Assembly: GCF_016287535.1 (NCBI RefSeq)
Contig: NZ_JAEFAJ010000015.1
Location: forward strand, 1 to 63,455
DNA: 63,455 nt
Reading direction: 5' to 3'
Source of the DNA: Ruminococcus sp.
Lineage (GTDB): Bacteria > Bacillota > Clostridia > Oscillospirales > Ruminococcaceae
The position numbers and the translations under genes were made by a program. Each line of letters opens with the position of its first letter. Position 1 is the stretch's first letter. The notes beneath the pieces are model-generated. The model searched no databases. It was not told the DNA's origin and saw only the letters and a list, made by a program, of their open reading frames with translations. Positions 51,849 through 60,611 of the stretch are shown here, piece by piece.

Positions 51849-54479
51849 ATGCTTTACACAGACAACTCAAAGGTAATAAATACCGAACTTGTCGATGAGA
51901 TGGAAAATTCCATGCTCAATTATGCCATGTCGGTAATTGTTTCCAGAGCGCTCCCCGACGTAAGAGACGGTCTGAAGCCCGTACACAGAAGAATACTGTA
52001 TACGCTCCATGAAAACGGACTTACTCCGGAGAAGCCGTACCGAAAATGTGCCGATACCGTAGGCGCTGTTCTGGGACGTTATCATCCTCACGGCGACGCT
52101 TCGGTATATGACGCTCTCGTAAGACTTGCGCAGGACTTCTCAATGAGATATCCTCTTGTTGACGGTCACGGAAACTTCGGCTCCATCGACGGTGACGGAC
52201 CTGCGGCTTACCGTTATACCGAGGCTAAGATGGCAAAGCTCACCCTTGATATGCTCACTGATATCAACAAGGAGACTGTTGATTTCGTATCAAACTACGA
52301 TGACCGTCTCAAAGAGCCTGCCGTGCTTCCTTCGAGATTCCCGAACCTGCTTGTAAACGGTTCCGTCGGTATCGCTGTAGGTATGGCAACCAATATACCT
52401 CCCCATAATCTCGGAGAGGTAATAGATGCTTTGCAGCTCCTCATAGATGACCCCGACTGCACCCTTGAACAGCTCATGGAGCACATTCAGGGACCTGATT
52501 TCCCGACAGGCGGCATAATCATGGGAAGAGCAGGTATCCGCGCAGCCTATGCCACCGGAAAGGGCAAGATAACCCTCCGCAGCCGTACACACTTTGAGGA
52601 GATAAAGGGCAGAAACTGTATCATCATTGACGAGATACCCTATATGCTCCGCAAGGAGAGGCTTCTCAAAAGTATCAACCAGCTTGCAAGAGACAAGCGC
52701 ATAGAGGGACTTTACGACCTCCGCGACGAGTCCGACAAGGACGGTATGAGAGTGGTTATCGAGCTGAAAAAGGATGCTGTACCGAATATCGTTCTCAATA
52801 AGCTCTTTGCACTGACACAGCTTCAGGACACTGTAGGTATCATCATGCTGGCTCTCGTAAACAACGAGCCAAAGATACTCACACTGAAGCAGATGCTCCA
52901 GCACTACCTTGACTTCCAGGTAGATGTTATACAGAGAAGGACACGCTACGATCTCCGCAAGGCTCTCGAAAGAGCTCATATTTTACAGGGCTTCGTGCTT
53001 GCGGCAGACCATATCGACGAGGTTATAAACATCATCCGTTCCAGCGCTACTGTTCAGGAAGCAAAGGAGCGCATGATTGAGCGCTTCAAGGACGTTGATA
53101 TGTCAGCTCTCCTTGACCGCGCACAGTATGACCTGACAGGACTTCACATCGAGGCTCAGACAGGTCTTTCACAGGAACAGGCTGAGGCTATCGTTCAGAT
53201 GCGTCTCGGACAGCTGACAGGTCTCGAAAGACAGAAGATAACCGATGAACTCTACGGACTTCTCACAAAGATATCCGACTATGAGGATATACTCGCAGAT
53301 GTAAACAGGGTTTACGCTATAATACTCGAAGATCTCAACACTATCCGCAAAAAGTTCAGCGACAAGCGTCGCACAGATATCGAAAATGTCAGCGGCGAGG
53401 TGGATATAGAGGATCTTATCCCGGAGGAGGACTGCGTGGTAACTCTCACCAACAATGGCTACATCAAGCGTATGCCGCTTACAGAGTACAAGACGCAGCA
53501 CCGCGGCGGACGCGGCATCACAGGTATGAAGCAGCGTGAAGAGGATTTCGTGGAGGAAATGTTCATCTGCGGCTCTCACGACAATATCCTGTTCATATCC
53601 AACAAGGGTATCATGTACAAGCTGAAATGCTATGAAGTCCCGGACGGCTCAAAGGCTTCGAGAGGCTTCAATCTCATAAATCTGCTGCCTCTCACCGAGA
53701 ATGAGAAGATAGCTGCAATGATAAAGACCACTGATTTCGGCGATGACAAGTTCATCACTATGGTCACAAAGAACGGCAAGATAAAGAGGACTAACCTCTC
53801 ACTTTACAAAAACGTCCGCAAAAACGGTCTTATCGCTATAGGTCTTGACGAGGGCGATGAGATAGAGGGCGTCCGCATGACGGACGGCAGCGCTCAGCTC
53901 TTTGTCGCAACAAGGAACGGTATGGCTATCCGCCTTGAGGAAGACAAGATAAGAGCACTTTCACGTTCGGCTCACGGCGTAAGGGCTATAAAGCTCCGCG
54001 ACGGAGACTATGTTGTAAGCATGGCAAGAGTGCGTGAGGGAGCTTCACTTCTCACAGTTACCGAAAACGGCTACGGCAAGAAGACCGACCTTGACAGCTA
54101 CCGCATACAGAACCGCGGCGGCTACGGTCTCACAAACTACAAGGTGGATGATGTCCGCGGACACGTCTGCGGCATAAAGATAGTCGATGAAGAGGATGAT
54201 ATAATCCTCGTATCAAGCGACGGTATCATCATAAGGATACTCGCGAGCGATATCCGTATCATGGGACGTATCGCAAAGGGCGTCCGTGTCATGAGAGTGA
54301 ACGAGGGCGCAAATGTAGTTGCCTTTACCCGTGCGGAGCACGACGACAACGCCGAGACCGAAAAGGTTGAGCAGCTCACGGAAGAGCAGATGAAGGCTGC
54401 TGAGGAAGAGGCTGCGCTTGAAGAGCAGAACGAAGTAGTTATAGAAGCAGACCCTGAGGACGATGACAGCGAGGAATAA
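51849..54479 (+). CDS. gyrA: DNA gyrase subunit A
   Basis: 876 residues. The winged-helix and tower region contains the catalytic Tyr121 in AAYRYTEA and the quinolone region HPHGDASVYDALV. The C-terminal beta-pinwheel carries the GyrA-box-type sequence QHRGGRGITGM at about 560, and ends in an acidic Asp/Glu-rich tail. CAGGAGGA precedes the ATG. Last gene of the origin-proximal operon. Confidence 0.98.
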   Translation: MLYTDNSKVINTELVDEMENSMLNYAMSVIVSRALPDVRDGLKPVHRRILYTLHENGLTPEKPYRKCADTVGAVLGRYHPHGDASVYDALVRLAQDFSMRYPLVDGHGNFGSIDGDGPAAYRYTEAKMAKLTLDMLTDINKETVDFVSNYDDRLKEPAVLPSRFPNLLVNGSVGIAVGMATNIPPHNLGEVIDALQLLIDDPDCTLEQLMEHIQGPDFPTGGIIMGRAGIRAAYATGKGKITLRSRTHFEEIKGRNCIIIDEIPYMLRKERLLKSINQLARDKRIEGLYDLRDESDKDGMRVVIELKKDAVPNIVLNKLFALTQLQDTVGIIMLALVNNEPKILTLKQMLQHYLDFQVDVIQRRTRYDLRKALERAHILQGFVLAADHIDEVINIIRSSATVQEAKERMIERFKDVDMSALLDRAQYDLTGLHIEAQTGLSQEQAEAIVQMRLGQLTGLERQKITDELYGLLTKISDYEDILADVNRVYAIILEDLNTIRKKFSDKRRTDIENVSGEVDIEDLIPEEDCVVTLTNNGYIKRMPLTEYKTQHRGGRGITGMKQREEDFVEEMFICGSHDNILFISNKGIMYKLKCYEVPDGSKASRGFNLINLLPLTENEKIAAMIKTTDFGDDKFITMVTKNGKIKRTNLSLYKNVRKNGLIAIGLDEGDEIEGVRMTDGSAQLFVATRNGMAIRLEEDKIRALSRSAHGVRAIKLRDGDYVVSMARVREGASLLTVTENGYGKKTDLDSYRIQNRGGYGLTNYKVDDVRGHVCGIKIVDEEDDIILVSSDGIIIRILASDIRIMGRIAKGVRVMRVNEGANVVAFTRAEHDDNAETEKVEQLTEEQMKAAEEEAALEEQNEVVIEADPEDDDSEE

Positions 54480-54501
54480 TAATTGGGTAAATAAAATTTA
54501 G

Positions 54502-54560
54502 GTGGTCGTTAGTAGCCGGGCATTTGCGTAATTGCCAGCCATTGCGAACGCCATAACCAC
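54502..54560 (+). other. Structured spacer behind gyrA
   Basis: GTGGT (54502) and ACCAC (54556) could close a 59-base structure with an inner GGCA/TGCC pair and two ATTGCG-like direct repeats. It is not a normal terminator (no T-run). The function is unknown. Confidence 0.3.
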
Positions 54561-54605
54561 AAAAATTATACCCGAATAATCTCTCGTTATTATCGCATAA
54601 GGTAA

Positions 54606-55412
54606 ATGAAAATGTTATATATCGCTATTATTATTTTAATACTTCTCGTACTTTATTTTATCTTTGAGAACTTCTTTATGCTGACTGTAAGACGTGAAAA
54701 GCTTGGCAGCGGCATAAAGGTAGTTCATGTCTCTGACCTTCACAAAAGGAGATTCGGCACGGACAATGTCCGTCTGATAAAGAAAGTCAGGGCTGAAAAA
54801 CCGGATATCATTATACTCAGCGGTGATCTCATCACAAGGAGCGAAACTGATTTTTCATCAGCGGAAGCTGTCCTCAGAGGACTTTGTGAGACAGCTCCCG
54901 TGTATATGATATACGGCAATCATGAACAGAGTATCCACAAGGAAAACAAGAGGATATTCAAAAAAATGCTTCTGAGAAACCGTCAGATACTTCTTAAAAA
55001 CGGCTGTGCTGAGCTTGTCGTGAAAGGAAGGACCCTGAAGATATACGGACTTCTTGAGGATTACGGTGTTTACAAGAAAAACGGCGGCTACCGCGGACTT
55101 GATGTCATTGAAAAAAAGGATATCGACAGGCTTCTCGGACCATGTCCTGAGGGCGAGGTCCTGCTTATAGCGCATAATCCTTTCTTCGGAGAGGAATATG
55201 CGAAATGGGGCGCAAAATATACCTTCAGCGGTCATGTTCACGGTGGTTCGGTAAGGTTTTTCAGAAAGGCGCTGCTCTCTCCTGAAAGAAGATTTTTCCC
55301 GAAATACGCAAAGGGAGTATACGACTTCGGCGGCAAAAAGCTGCTGGTGTCGGCAGGTCTCGGAAAGCTGAGGCTTTTTGATCCTCCGGAGATAGTCGTG
55401 TACGAGATATGA
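54606..55412 (+). CDS. Metallophosphoesterase with N-terminal membrane helix
   Basis: 268 residues. One membrane helix (3-22) precedes a calcineurin-like phosphoesterase domain: HVSDLHKRRFG, LSGDLITR, IYGNHEQS, IAHNPFF and SGHVHGG. It is a shorter relative of the gene at 25450 and probably faces the cytosol or outer side of the membrane as a phosphodiesterase. The ATG is preceded only by a modest AAGGT. It ends one base before the convergent ytaF stop, with no terminator between. Confidence 0.88.
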   Translation: MKMLYIAIIILILLVLYFIFENFFMLTVRREKLGSGIKVVHVSDLHKRRFGTDNVRLIKKVRAEKPDIIILSGDLITRSETDFSSAEAVLRGLCETAPVYMIYGNHEQSIHKENKRIFKKMLLRNRQILLKNGCAELVVKGRTLKIYGLLEDYGVYKKNGGYRGLDVIEKKDIDRLLGPCPEGEVLLIAHNPFFGEEYAKWGAKYTFSGHVHGGSVRFFRKALLSPERRFFPKYAKGVYDFGGKKLLVSAGLGKLRLFDPPEIVVYEI

Positions 55413-55413
55413 G

Positions 55414-56028
55414 CTAAGCCGAGAATACGGCAAACAGTATAAGAAGCAGTCCTCCCGCCCATGAGAGATCATGGCGCAGGGAGGATATTTTTCTGCCTGT
55501 CAGGGAACCGAGCATAAGCGCTGCGGCTCCGCATATAAATGTAAAAACAGAGGCTATGGGAGCTGATATGTCGGTGCAGCCGCAGCCGAGCCCGGACGCT
55601 GCCGCGTCAAGAGAGCCTGCAACGGCAAGTACGGCGGCTTCGCCTGCGGACAGTACCTTTGAGCTGTCCATATCTGCGGCGGTATCGTCAAGGTAAAGCC
55701 TTACAAGTATTGAAGCTCCGCCCATTTTTACAGAAAAGCCGCCCCTGTCGGATATGCGCCTGATAAAGTTCCTGACTATGCTTTTTGTAATGTTAACAGC
55801 ACCGAGGGCGATAAGTACGGCAGTACCTATTCTGTGGCAGGTGCCGGACGTGATATAGCCTGATATCAGGTCGGAAAGACTGAGTGAAGCAAACATAACA
55901 GCTGTTGAGAAAATGTCGATAATAAAAGCGGAGCTCAGGGGTATCCTGATACCGCTGTTGCAGCAGGCAGCTGCCGCAAGATATATGTCTATGCTTATTA
56001 TGAAAGCAATAAAGAATTCTCTGAGCAA
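55414..56028 (-). CDS. ytaF: YtaF-family sporulation-type membrane protein (MntP-like)
   Basis: 204 residues from a TTG start behind GGAGGTG (6 bases); an ATG 16 codons upstream lacks a ribosome binding site. About six membrane helices with internal symmetry: FIISIDIYLAAAACCNSGIR in the first half and VAGSLDAAASGLGCGCTDIS in the second, each with the Asp of the MntP/LysE-like fold. YtaF is found in spore-formers and many relatives; substrate export of a metal ion is suspected but unknown. Confidence 0.75.
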   Translation of the reverse strand: MLREFFIAFIISIDIYLAAAACCNSGIRIPLSSAFIIDIFSTAVMFASLSLSDLISGYITSGTCHRIGTAVLIALGAVNITKSIVRNFIRRISDRGGFSVKMGGASILVRLYLDDTAADMDSSKVLSAGEAAVLAVAGSLDAAASGLGCGCTDISAPIASVFTFICGAAALMLGSLTGRKISSLRHDLSWAGGLLLILFAVFSA

Positions 56029-56075
56029 AATACACACCTCCGCATTATTATATTCATTACACTGCGCTCTTGACA

Positions 56076-56254
56076 TAAATCATAATTTTGCGGAGCAAAA
56101 TTATGATTTAGTTTAGAGTTGAGAATTGAGAGTTGTGGTGTATCGCCTGCGGCGATATAATTTAAATAATATGAGCGCAGCGAACTCATTAACTCTTAAC
56201 TCTCCACTCTCAATTCTCAACTCAATCAAAATTTAGCAAAGCTAAATTTTGATT
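56076..56254. repeat. MITE-like composite palindromic element
   Basis: Nested symmetry: a perfect 16-bp palindrome with loop gga at 56076-56110, an 18-bp inverted repeat (56116-56133 with 56206-56223), a central TATCGCC-tgc-GGCGATA (56141-56157), an imperfect ATGAG...CTCAT hairpin (56171-56188) and a 14-bp palindrome with loop aaa (56224-56254). It fills the 296-base gap 56029-56324; no gene is visible. Confidence 0.75.
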
Positions 56255-56260
56255 TGATTA

Positions 56261-56289
56261 TTGACATTCGGGAAAAATCTGATTATAAT
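56261..56289 (+). promoter_or_regulatory. Promoter of the isomerase-like/nrdR operon
   Basis: TTGACA (56261-56266), 17-bp spacer, TATAAT (56284-56289), perfect consensus. Confidence 0.92.
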
Positions 56290-56324
56290 AAAAATATATT
56301 GTTAAAGCGCGAGGAGGATTATTT

Positions 56325-57128
56325 TTGATAGCAGGTGTTTCTACAGCTTGCCTGTACCCTAAACCAATTGAGGAAGCCCTCTATGACCTTGCGCTAAACG
56401 GCGTTTCCTGCGTTGAGCTCTTTATAAATACTCATTCCGAGCTGAAAAAGAGCTTCGCTCACGGCATGGCGAATCTGCTGAAAAGATTCGATGTGAAGTG
56501 CCCGTCTGTACACCCCTTCACCTGCGAGATCGAACCGCAGATGTTCTTTTCGGAGTACGAGCGCAGGATAAATGATATGCTTGAATACTATAAACTGTAT
56601 TTTCGATTTATGAATATCGTGGGAGCTGATATATTCGTCTTTCACGGCGGAAAACCGTCCTCACTCTGTACCGCGGAGCTTTACTGCGAACGCTATTCAA
56701 GGCTTTACAGACTGGGAAAGGAATTCGGTGTGACTGTTGCCGTGGAGAATGTCTCACGCTGTAAAAGCGGCTCCTCTGCGTTCATAAAGGAGATAAAGAA
56801 TATGCTCGGCAGCGAGTTCGCATTTGTGCTCGATACAAAGCAGGCGCTGCGCTCAAATGAAAATCCGGTAAGCTTTCTCGACGTTGTCGGCGACAAGATC
56901 GCACACGTTCATATAAGCGATTCCGGAGAGATGGGCGACTGCCTTCTCATCGGCAGGGGCAGGTTCAATTTTAAGCAGTTCTTTGAAAAGCTTGCGGTAT
57001 ATAATCCGGAATGCAGCGTTGTTCTCGAACTTTACAGAAGCGGATTCAAGGGTATAAGCGATCTCATATCAAGCTATAATATACTTACACGCATGACTGA
57101 GCCTTACGGCAGGGAGCATAAACGATGA
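56325..57128 (+). CDS. Sugar phosphate isomerase/epimerase-like TIM barrel
   Basis: 267 residues with a TTG start behind GAGGAGGA. The xylose isomerase-like (AP endonuclease 2) TIM barrel is seen from the metal-ligand motifs VAVENVSR, FVLDTKQ, HVHISD and VLELYRSG. The first residues (GVSTACLYPKPIEEALYDLA) form the first strand and helix. It could be a sugar isomerase or epimerase, or an AP endonuclease-like enzyme; the substrate is not evident. Its stop overlaps the nrdR ATG (ATGA). Confidence 0.8.
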   Translation: MIAGVSTACLYPKPIEEALYDLALNGVSCVELFINTHSELKKSFAHGMANLLKRFDVKCPSVHPFTCEIEPQMFFSEYERRINDMLEYYKLYFRFMNIVGADIFVFHGGKPSSLCTAELYCERYSRLYRLGKEFGVTVAVENVSRCKSGSSAFIKEIKNMLGSEFAFVLDTKQALRSNENPVSFLDVVGDKIAHVHISDSGEMGDCLLIGRGRFNFKQFFEKLAVYNPECSVVLELYRSGFKGISDLISSYNILTRMTEPYGREHKR

Positions 57129-57616
57129 AATGTCCATACTGCGGATTTGAAGATTTAAAGGTAATAGATTCACGTCCTGTCGATGACAAGACAAAGCGCC
57201 GCCGCGAATGTGTGAGATGCGGAGAAAGATTCACTACCTATGAGGCTGTTGAAACGCCTATCCTCATGGTGGAAAAAAGAGACGGCAGCGTTCAGCTGTT
57301 CGATAAGACCAAACTGATAAACGGCATAGTCTCGGCAATAAAAAAGAGACCTGTTTCTGCTGAAAAGGTCACTGAAATAGCCAATTATGTCGAGAATTAT
57401 TACGCAAACGCCCTCAGGACGACAGCGAGATCTACCGAGATAGGTGAGCTTGTGCTTGACAGACTGAGAGATATAGACCCCATATCCTATATCAGATTTG
57501 CTTCGGTATATAAAGACTTTACGGATATAGACAGCTTCGTTGCCGCTATAAGCGAATTTGACAGGAAAGATAATGATACGGAAGATGTTTCCGTAATTAA
57601 TAAAACGGAGGAATGA
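57125..57616 (+). CDS. nrdR: Transcriptional repressor NrdR
   Basis: 163 residues. A zinc ribbon (CPYCGFEDLKVIDSRP, then CVRCGERFTTYE) precedes an ATP-cone domain (VEKRDGSVQLFDKTKLINGI). It represses ribonucleotide reductase genes according to dATP/ATP level. Coupled to the upstream gene by a 4-base overlap; a small membrane-protein gene follows 3 bases behind. Confidence 0.97.
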   Translation: MKCPYCGFEDLKVIDSRPVDDKTKRRRECVRCGERFTTYEAVETPILMVEKRDGSVQLFDKTKLINGIVSAIKKRPVSAEKVTEIANYVENYYANALRTTARSTEIGELVLDRLRDIDPISYIRFASVYKDFTDIDSFVAAISEFDRKDNDTEDVSVINKTEE

Positions 57617-57619
57617 AAA

Positions 57620-57991
57620 ATGGAAAATTTCCTTGAAGCATTCAATGACATCAATGCACAGAATTCTTTTAATCCCAATGAACCGGAGAAGAACAAGCTT
57701 TTTGCAAAGTTTGCATACATAATGCCCTGTCTCTTCTTTCTGCCGTTCTTAAATGACAAGGATTCGGCCTACTGCAAGTTTCATTCAAATCAGGCTCTCA
57801 CATGGTTCATAATATTCTGTGTGCTTGCAGTTGTCGGCAAGATAATAGGAGCTATACCTGTTCTCGGTGTAATACTGAAGATAGCTATATGGCTTGCTAT
57901 CATCGCTATATGGGTAAGCTATATTTTCGGTGCGGTAAAGGAAAAGGCTTACAGATTTCCTGTTGTGGGAGACAAGATAAACGTATTCTGA
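57620..57991 (+). CDS. Small membrane protein (DUF4870-like)
   Basis: 123 residues. The segment LFAKFAYIMPCLFFLPFLND is followed by KFHSNQALTWFIIFCVLAVV and a third hydrophobic stretch (about 78-103). The pattern, with HSNQALTWF in the middle, resembles Tic20/DUF4870-type proteins. GGAGGA precedes the ATG, directly behind the nrdR stop. The function is unknown. Confidence 0.7.
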   Translation: MENFLEAFNDINAQNSFNPNEPEKNKLFAKFAYIMPCLFFLPFLNDKDSAYCKFHSNQALTWFIIFCVLAVVGKIIGAIPVLGVILKIAIWLAIIAIWVSYIFGAVKEKAYRFPVVGDKINVF

Positions 57992-57992
57992 T

Positions 57993-58397
57993 TCAGCTTA
58001 CAGGCAGTATCAGACTTACGCCGTCCTCGCTGTACACTGCCGAGGCAACGGCAGTATCGTCACATACAAGCAGCTCTGCAAGCATTTTTCTGCTTTCAGG
58101 GCTGTAATTTTTTACTTCATATACGAACAGACGGGCATTCCTGCCTGCGTATCCGCGCAGGGGCAGTCCCTGTCTGTCCTGTATCAGAGCGTATTCTTCA
58201 TAAGCGTCGGAGAATTCCGCAGGTATAGTCACGGCTTTTTCGGATATCTCTTCCACCTCCCAGCCATGAGAGGCAAAGTATCCGATACGTGCAGAGACGT
58301 CCCCTGCTGCCACAATGGCGGGAGGGTCGCTCTTTCTGCTGCAGGCTGCAAGCGCGAAAGCAGCTGCCGAAAGTATCATCAATGCGGTCTTTTTCAT
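57993..58397 (-). CDS. Lipoprotein with DUF4830-like domain
   Basis: 134 residues. A signal peptide with lipobox ALAAC (Cys19) precedes a small domain (IGYFASHGWEVEEISEKAVT, then YALIQDRQGLPLRGYAGRNA) that matches the DUF4830 pattern. It is anchored outside the membrane; function unknown. It converges with the small membrane-protein gene with one base between stops. Confidence 0.75.
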   Translation of the reverse strand: MKKTALMILSAAAFALAACSRKSDPPAIVAAGDVSARIGYFASHGWEVEEISEKAVTIPAEFSDAYEEYALIQDRQGLPLRGYAGRNARLFVYEVKNYSPESRKMLAELLVCDDTAVASAVYSEDGVSLILPVS

Positions 58398-58478
58398 ATA
58401 TTACAGCTCCTTGAGAAGATGATGCGGACGATATATCTTATTCAGAACATGATATAAAATATGCCGGAGGAAAATACA

Positions 58479-59255
58479 ATGGCACAGATCAGACTTGATA
58501 AATTCATCTCTGAAAGAACGGAATATTCACGAAGCCGGATAAAGGAGCTTGCCGCAAAGGGGAAAATAACCGTTGACGGCATGACCGTGAAGCGCCCCGA
58601 TGACAAGATAGATCCGGATACGGCTGTGGTTGCGGTATGCGGTCAGGAGATAAAGTCTCAGCGCTACAGCTATATACTCCTCAATAAACCGCAGGGGTAT
58701 GTATGCTCCACCGACGATAAGGACGGCGAGACGGTTCTGAAGCTGATACCGCCGGAAATGCGTAAAAAAGGACTTTTTCCCGCGGGAAGGCTCGATAAGG
58801 ACAGTATAGGAGCACTGGTGCTCACAGATGACGGAGAGCTGGCGCACAGAATGCTTTCTCCAAAGCATCATATCCCAAAGACCTATATTGTGCAACTTGG
58901 CAGAAAATTTGAAAATAATTATATTAACAAATTTTCAGAAGGTTTAACATTGTCTGACGGTGAGACTTGTCTGCCCGCTAAGGTCAGACCGTCGGAAAAC
59001 AGCGATAAACTCGCATTTGTTGAACTTTGTGAAGGAAAATATCATCAAGTTAAAAGAATGTTCGCAGCCGTGGGAAATCATGTGGAGCTCCTTATGCGGA
59101 TTTCGGTCGGATCCCTTGTTTTGCCCGAAAAACTGGGGATAGGAGAGAGTATGGAGATATTGCCGAATGATATGTTTAAAGAGCATGATTTCGACCTCTT
59201 TTTTGCCAAATATTCGGCATTTTATTCGGCATTTCTAATAAACAAATTTATGTAA
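58479..59255 (+). CDS. Ribosomal pseudouridine synthase (RsuA/RluF family)
   Basis: 258 residues from the ATG behind CGGAGG; an ATG six codons upstream has none. The S4 domain (IRLDKFISERTEYSRSRIKE) is followed by the catalytic core with GRLDKDSIG (active Asp), NKPQGYVCST and the C-terminal EGKYHQVKRMFAAVG. It isomerises uridine in rRNA. The last 20 residues are Phe/Tyr-rich and unlike the family. Confidence 0.93.
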   Translation: MAQIRLDKFISERTEYSRSRIKELAAKGKITVDGMTVKRPDDKIDPDTAVVAVCGQEIKSQRYSYILLNKPQGYVCSTDDKDGETVLKLIPPEMRKKGLFPAGRLDKDSIGALVLTDDGELAHRMLSPKHHIPKTYIVQLGRKFENNYINKFSEGLTLSDGETCLPAKVRPSENSDKLAFVELCEGKYHQVKRMFAAVGNHVELLMRISVGSLVLPEKLGIGESMEILPNDMFKEHDFDLFFAKYSAFYSAFLINKFM

Positions 59256-59273
59256 CTTTGGCAATTTAGCAAC

Positions 59274-59302
59274 TTGCAAAATTATTAAGAATGTGTTATG
59301 AT
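59274..59302 (+). promoter_or_regulatory. Promoter of the MsmK-type ATPase gene
   Basis: TTGCAA (59274-59279), 17-bp spacer, TATGAT (59297-59302). Confidence 0.75.
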
Positions 59303-59369
59303 ATTATCATAGCTGATACTGGAAAAAAATATATCGGCATAAAATTTTTACTGGAGGAATGGATTAAAC

Positions 59370-60488
59370 ATGGCAGGCTTAGTACTTAAGAACATTTATA
59401 AGAAATATCCGGGCGGTGTGGTAGCTGTATCGGATGTTAACTTAGAGATAAGAGATAAGGAGTTCATCGTTCTCGTTGGACCTTCCGGCTGCGGTAAGTC
59501 AACAACTCTTCGTATGATCGCAGGTCTTGAGGAAATCTCTGAAGGTGAGCTTTATATAGGCGATAAGCTCGTAAATGATATCGCTCCCAAGGACAGAGAT
59601 ATCGCAATGGTTTTCCAGAACTACGCTCTTTACCCTCACATGACAGTTTTCGACAATATGGCATTCGGACTCAAGCTCCGCAAGGTTCCGAAGCCTGAAA
59701 TAGAGAGAAAGGTTAACGAGGCTGCAAAGATCCTCGACCTTACACACCTTCTCGACAGAAAGCCTAAGGCAATGTCCGGTGGTCAGAGACAGAGAGTTGC
59801 TCTCGGTCGTGCTATCGTTCGTTCACCTAAGGTATTCCTTCTCGACGAGCCTCTCTCAAACCTCGACGCGAAGCTCCGTGCTCAGATGAGAACCGAGATC
59901 GCCAAGATCCACAAGAAGCTCGGTACAACATTTATCTATGTAACTCATGACCAGACAGAGGCTATGACAATGGGTGACAGAATCGTATGTATGAAGGACG
60001 GTTTCGTTCAGCAGATCGATACACCTCAGAACCTCTATGAGAATCCTATAAACAAGTTCGTTGCAGGCTTCCTCGGATCACCTCAGATGAACTTCATCGA
60101 CGCTACACTCAAGGAAGAGTATGGTCAGTATATCGTTGAATTCGGTAAGAATACAAAGTATCAGATCATCGTTCCTGAGTCAAAGGTAAATGAGAACCTT
60201 AATGAATACGTTGGCAAGGAGATCACTCTCGGCGTTCGTCCGGAGTCTATCCACGACGAAGAAATGTACCTCTCAAATGCTTCTACAGGCGTTATCGACG
60301 CAAATGTAGAAATTACCGAAATGATGGGTGCTGAGACTTACCTCTACCTCGTTTGTGAGGGAGTTCCGCTTACAGCAAGAGTAAGCCCAAGGTCTACAGC
60401 TAAGTCAGGAGACGATATCAAGGTAGCTATCGATCCTAACAGAATCCACATCTTCGATAAGGAAACTGAGAAGGCAATTGTCAACTGA
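59370..60488 (+). CDS. msmK: ABC sugar-transporter ATP-binding protein (MsmK/UgpC/MalK type)
   Basis: 372 residues. Walker A GPSGCGKST (37-45), Q-loop VFQNYALYPHMTV, signature MSGGQRQRVALGRA, Walker B VFLLDEPLSNLD and H-loop VTHDQTEAM are complete; a TOBE-type regulatory domain occupies 240-372 (LGVRPESIHDEE). It energises carbohydrate importers. There are no permease or binding-protein genes next to it, so it is probably the shared ATPase for several sugar transporters, as MsmK is in other Firmicutes. GGAGG precedes the ATG; codon use is highly biased, as in a strongly expressed gene. Confidence 0.94.
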   Translation: MAGLVLKNIYKKYPGGVVAVSDVNLEIRDKEFIVLVGPSGCGKSTTLRMIAGLEEISEGELYIGDKLVNDIAPKDRDIAMVFQNYALYPHMTVFDNMAFGLKLRKVPKPEIERKVNEAAKILDLTHLLDRKPKAMSGGQRQRVALGRAIVRSPKVFLLDEPLSNLDAKLRAQMRTEIAKIHKKLGTTFIYVTHDQTEAMTMGDRIVCMKDGFVQQIDTPQNLYENPINKFVAGFLGSPQMNFIDATLKEEYGQYIVEFGKNTKYQIIVPESKVNENLNEYVGKEITLGVRPESIHDEEMYLSNASTGVIDANVEITEMMGAETYLYLVCEGVPLTARVSPRSTAKSGDDIKVAIDPNRIHIFDKETEKAIVN

Positions 60489-60558
60489 TTAATTCTTTTC
60501 ATATTTATCCTTTCTTTCTTGGTACATAGCGTCGTGAGACGCTGTGTACGCGCAAATT

Positions 60559-60590
60559 ACCGCAGTAGAAGTACTGCGGTTTTTTGTTTT
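60559..60590 (+). terminator. Terminator of the ATPase gene
   Basis: Perfect 9-bp stem ACCGCAGTA/TACTGCGGT, 4-base loop, T-run. Another small hairpin (AGCGTC-gtga-GACGCT) lies at 60528-60543. A TATAAT at 60592-60597 with an extended TG may be the pepV -10. Confidence 0.9.
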
Positions 60591-60611
60591 GGTATAATAC
60601 AGGAGGTTAAA

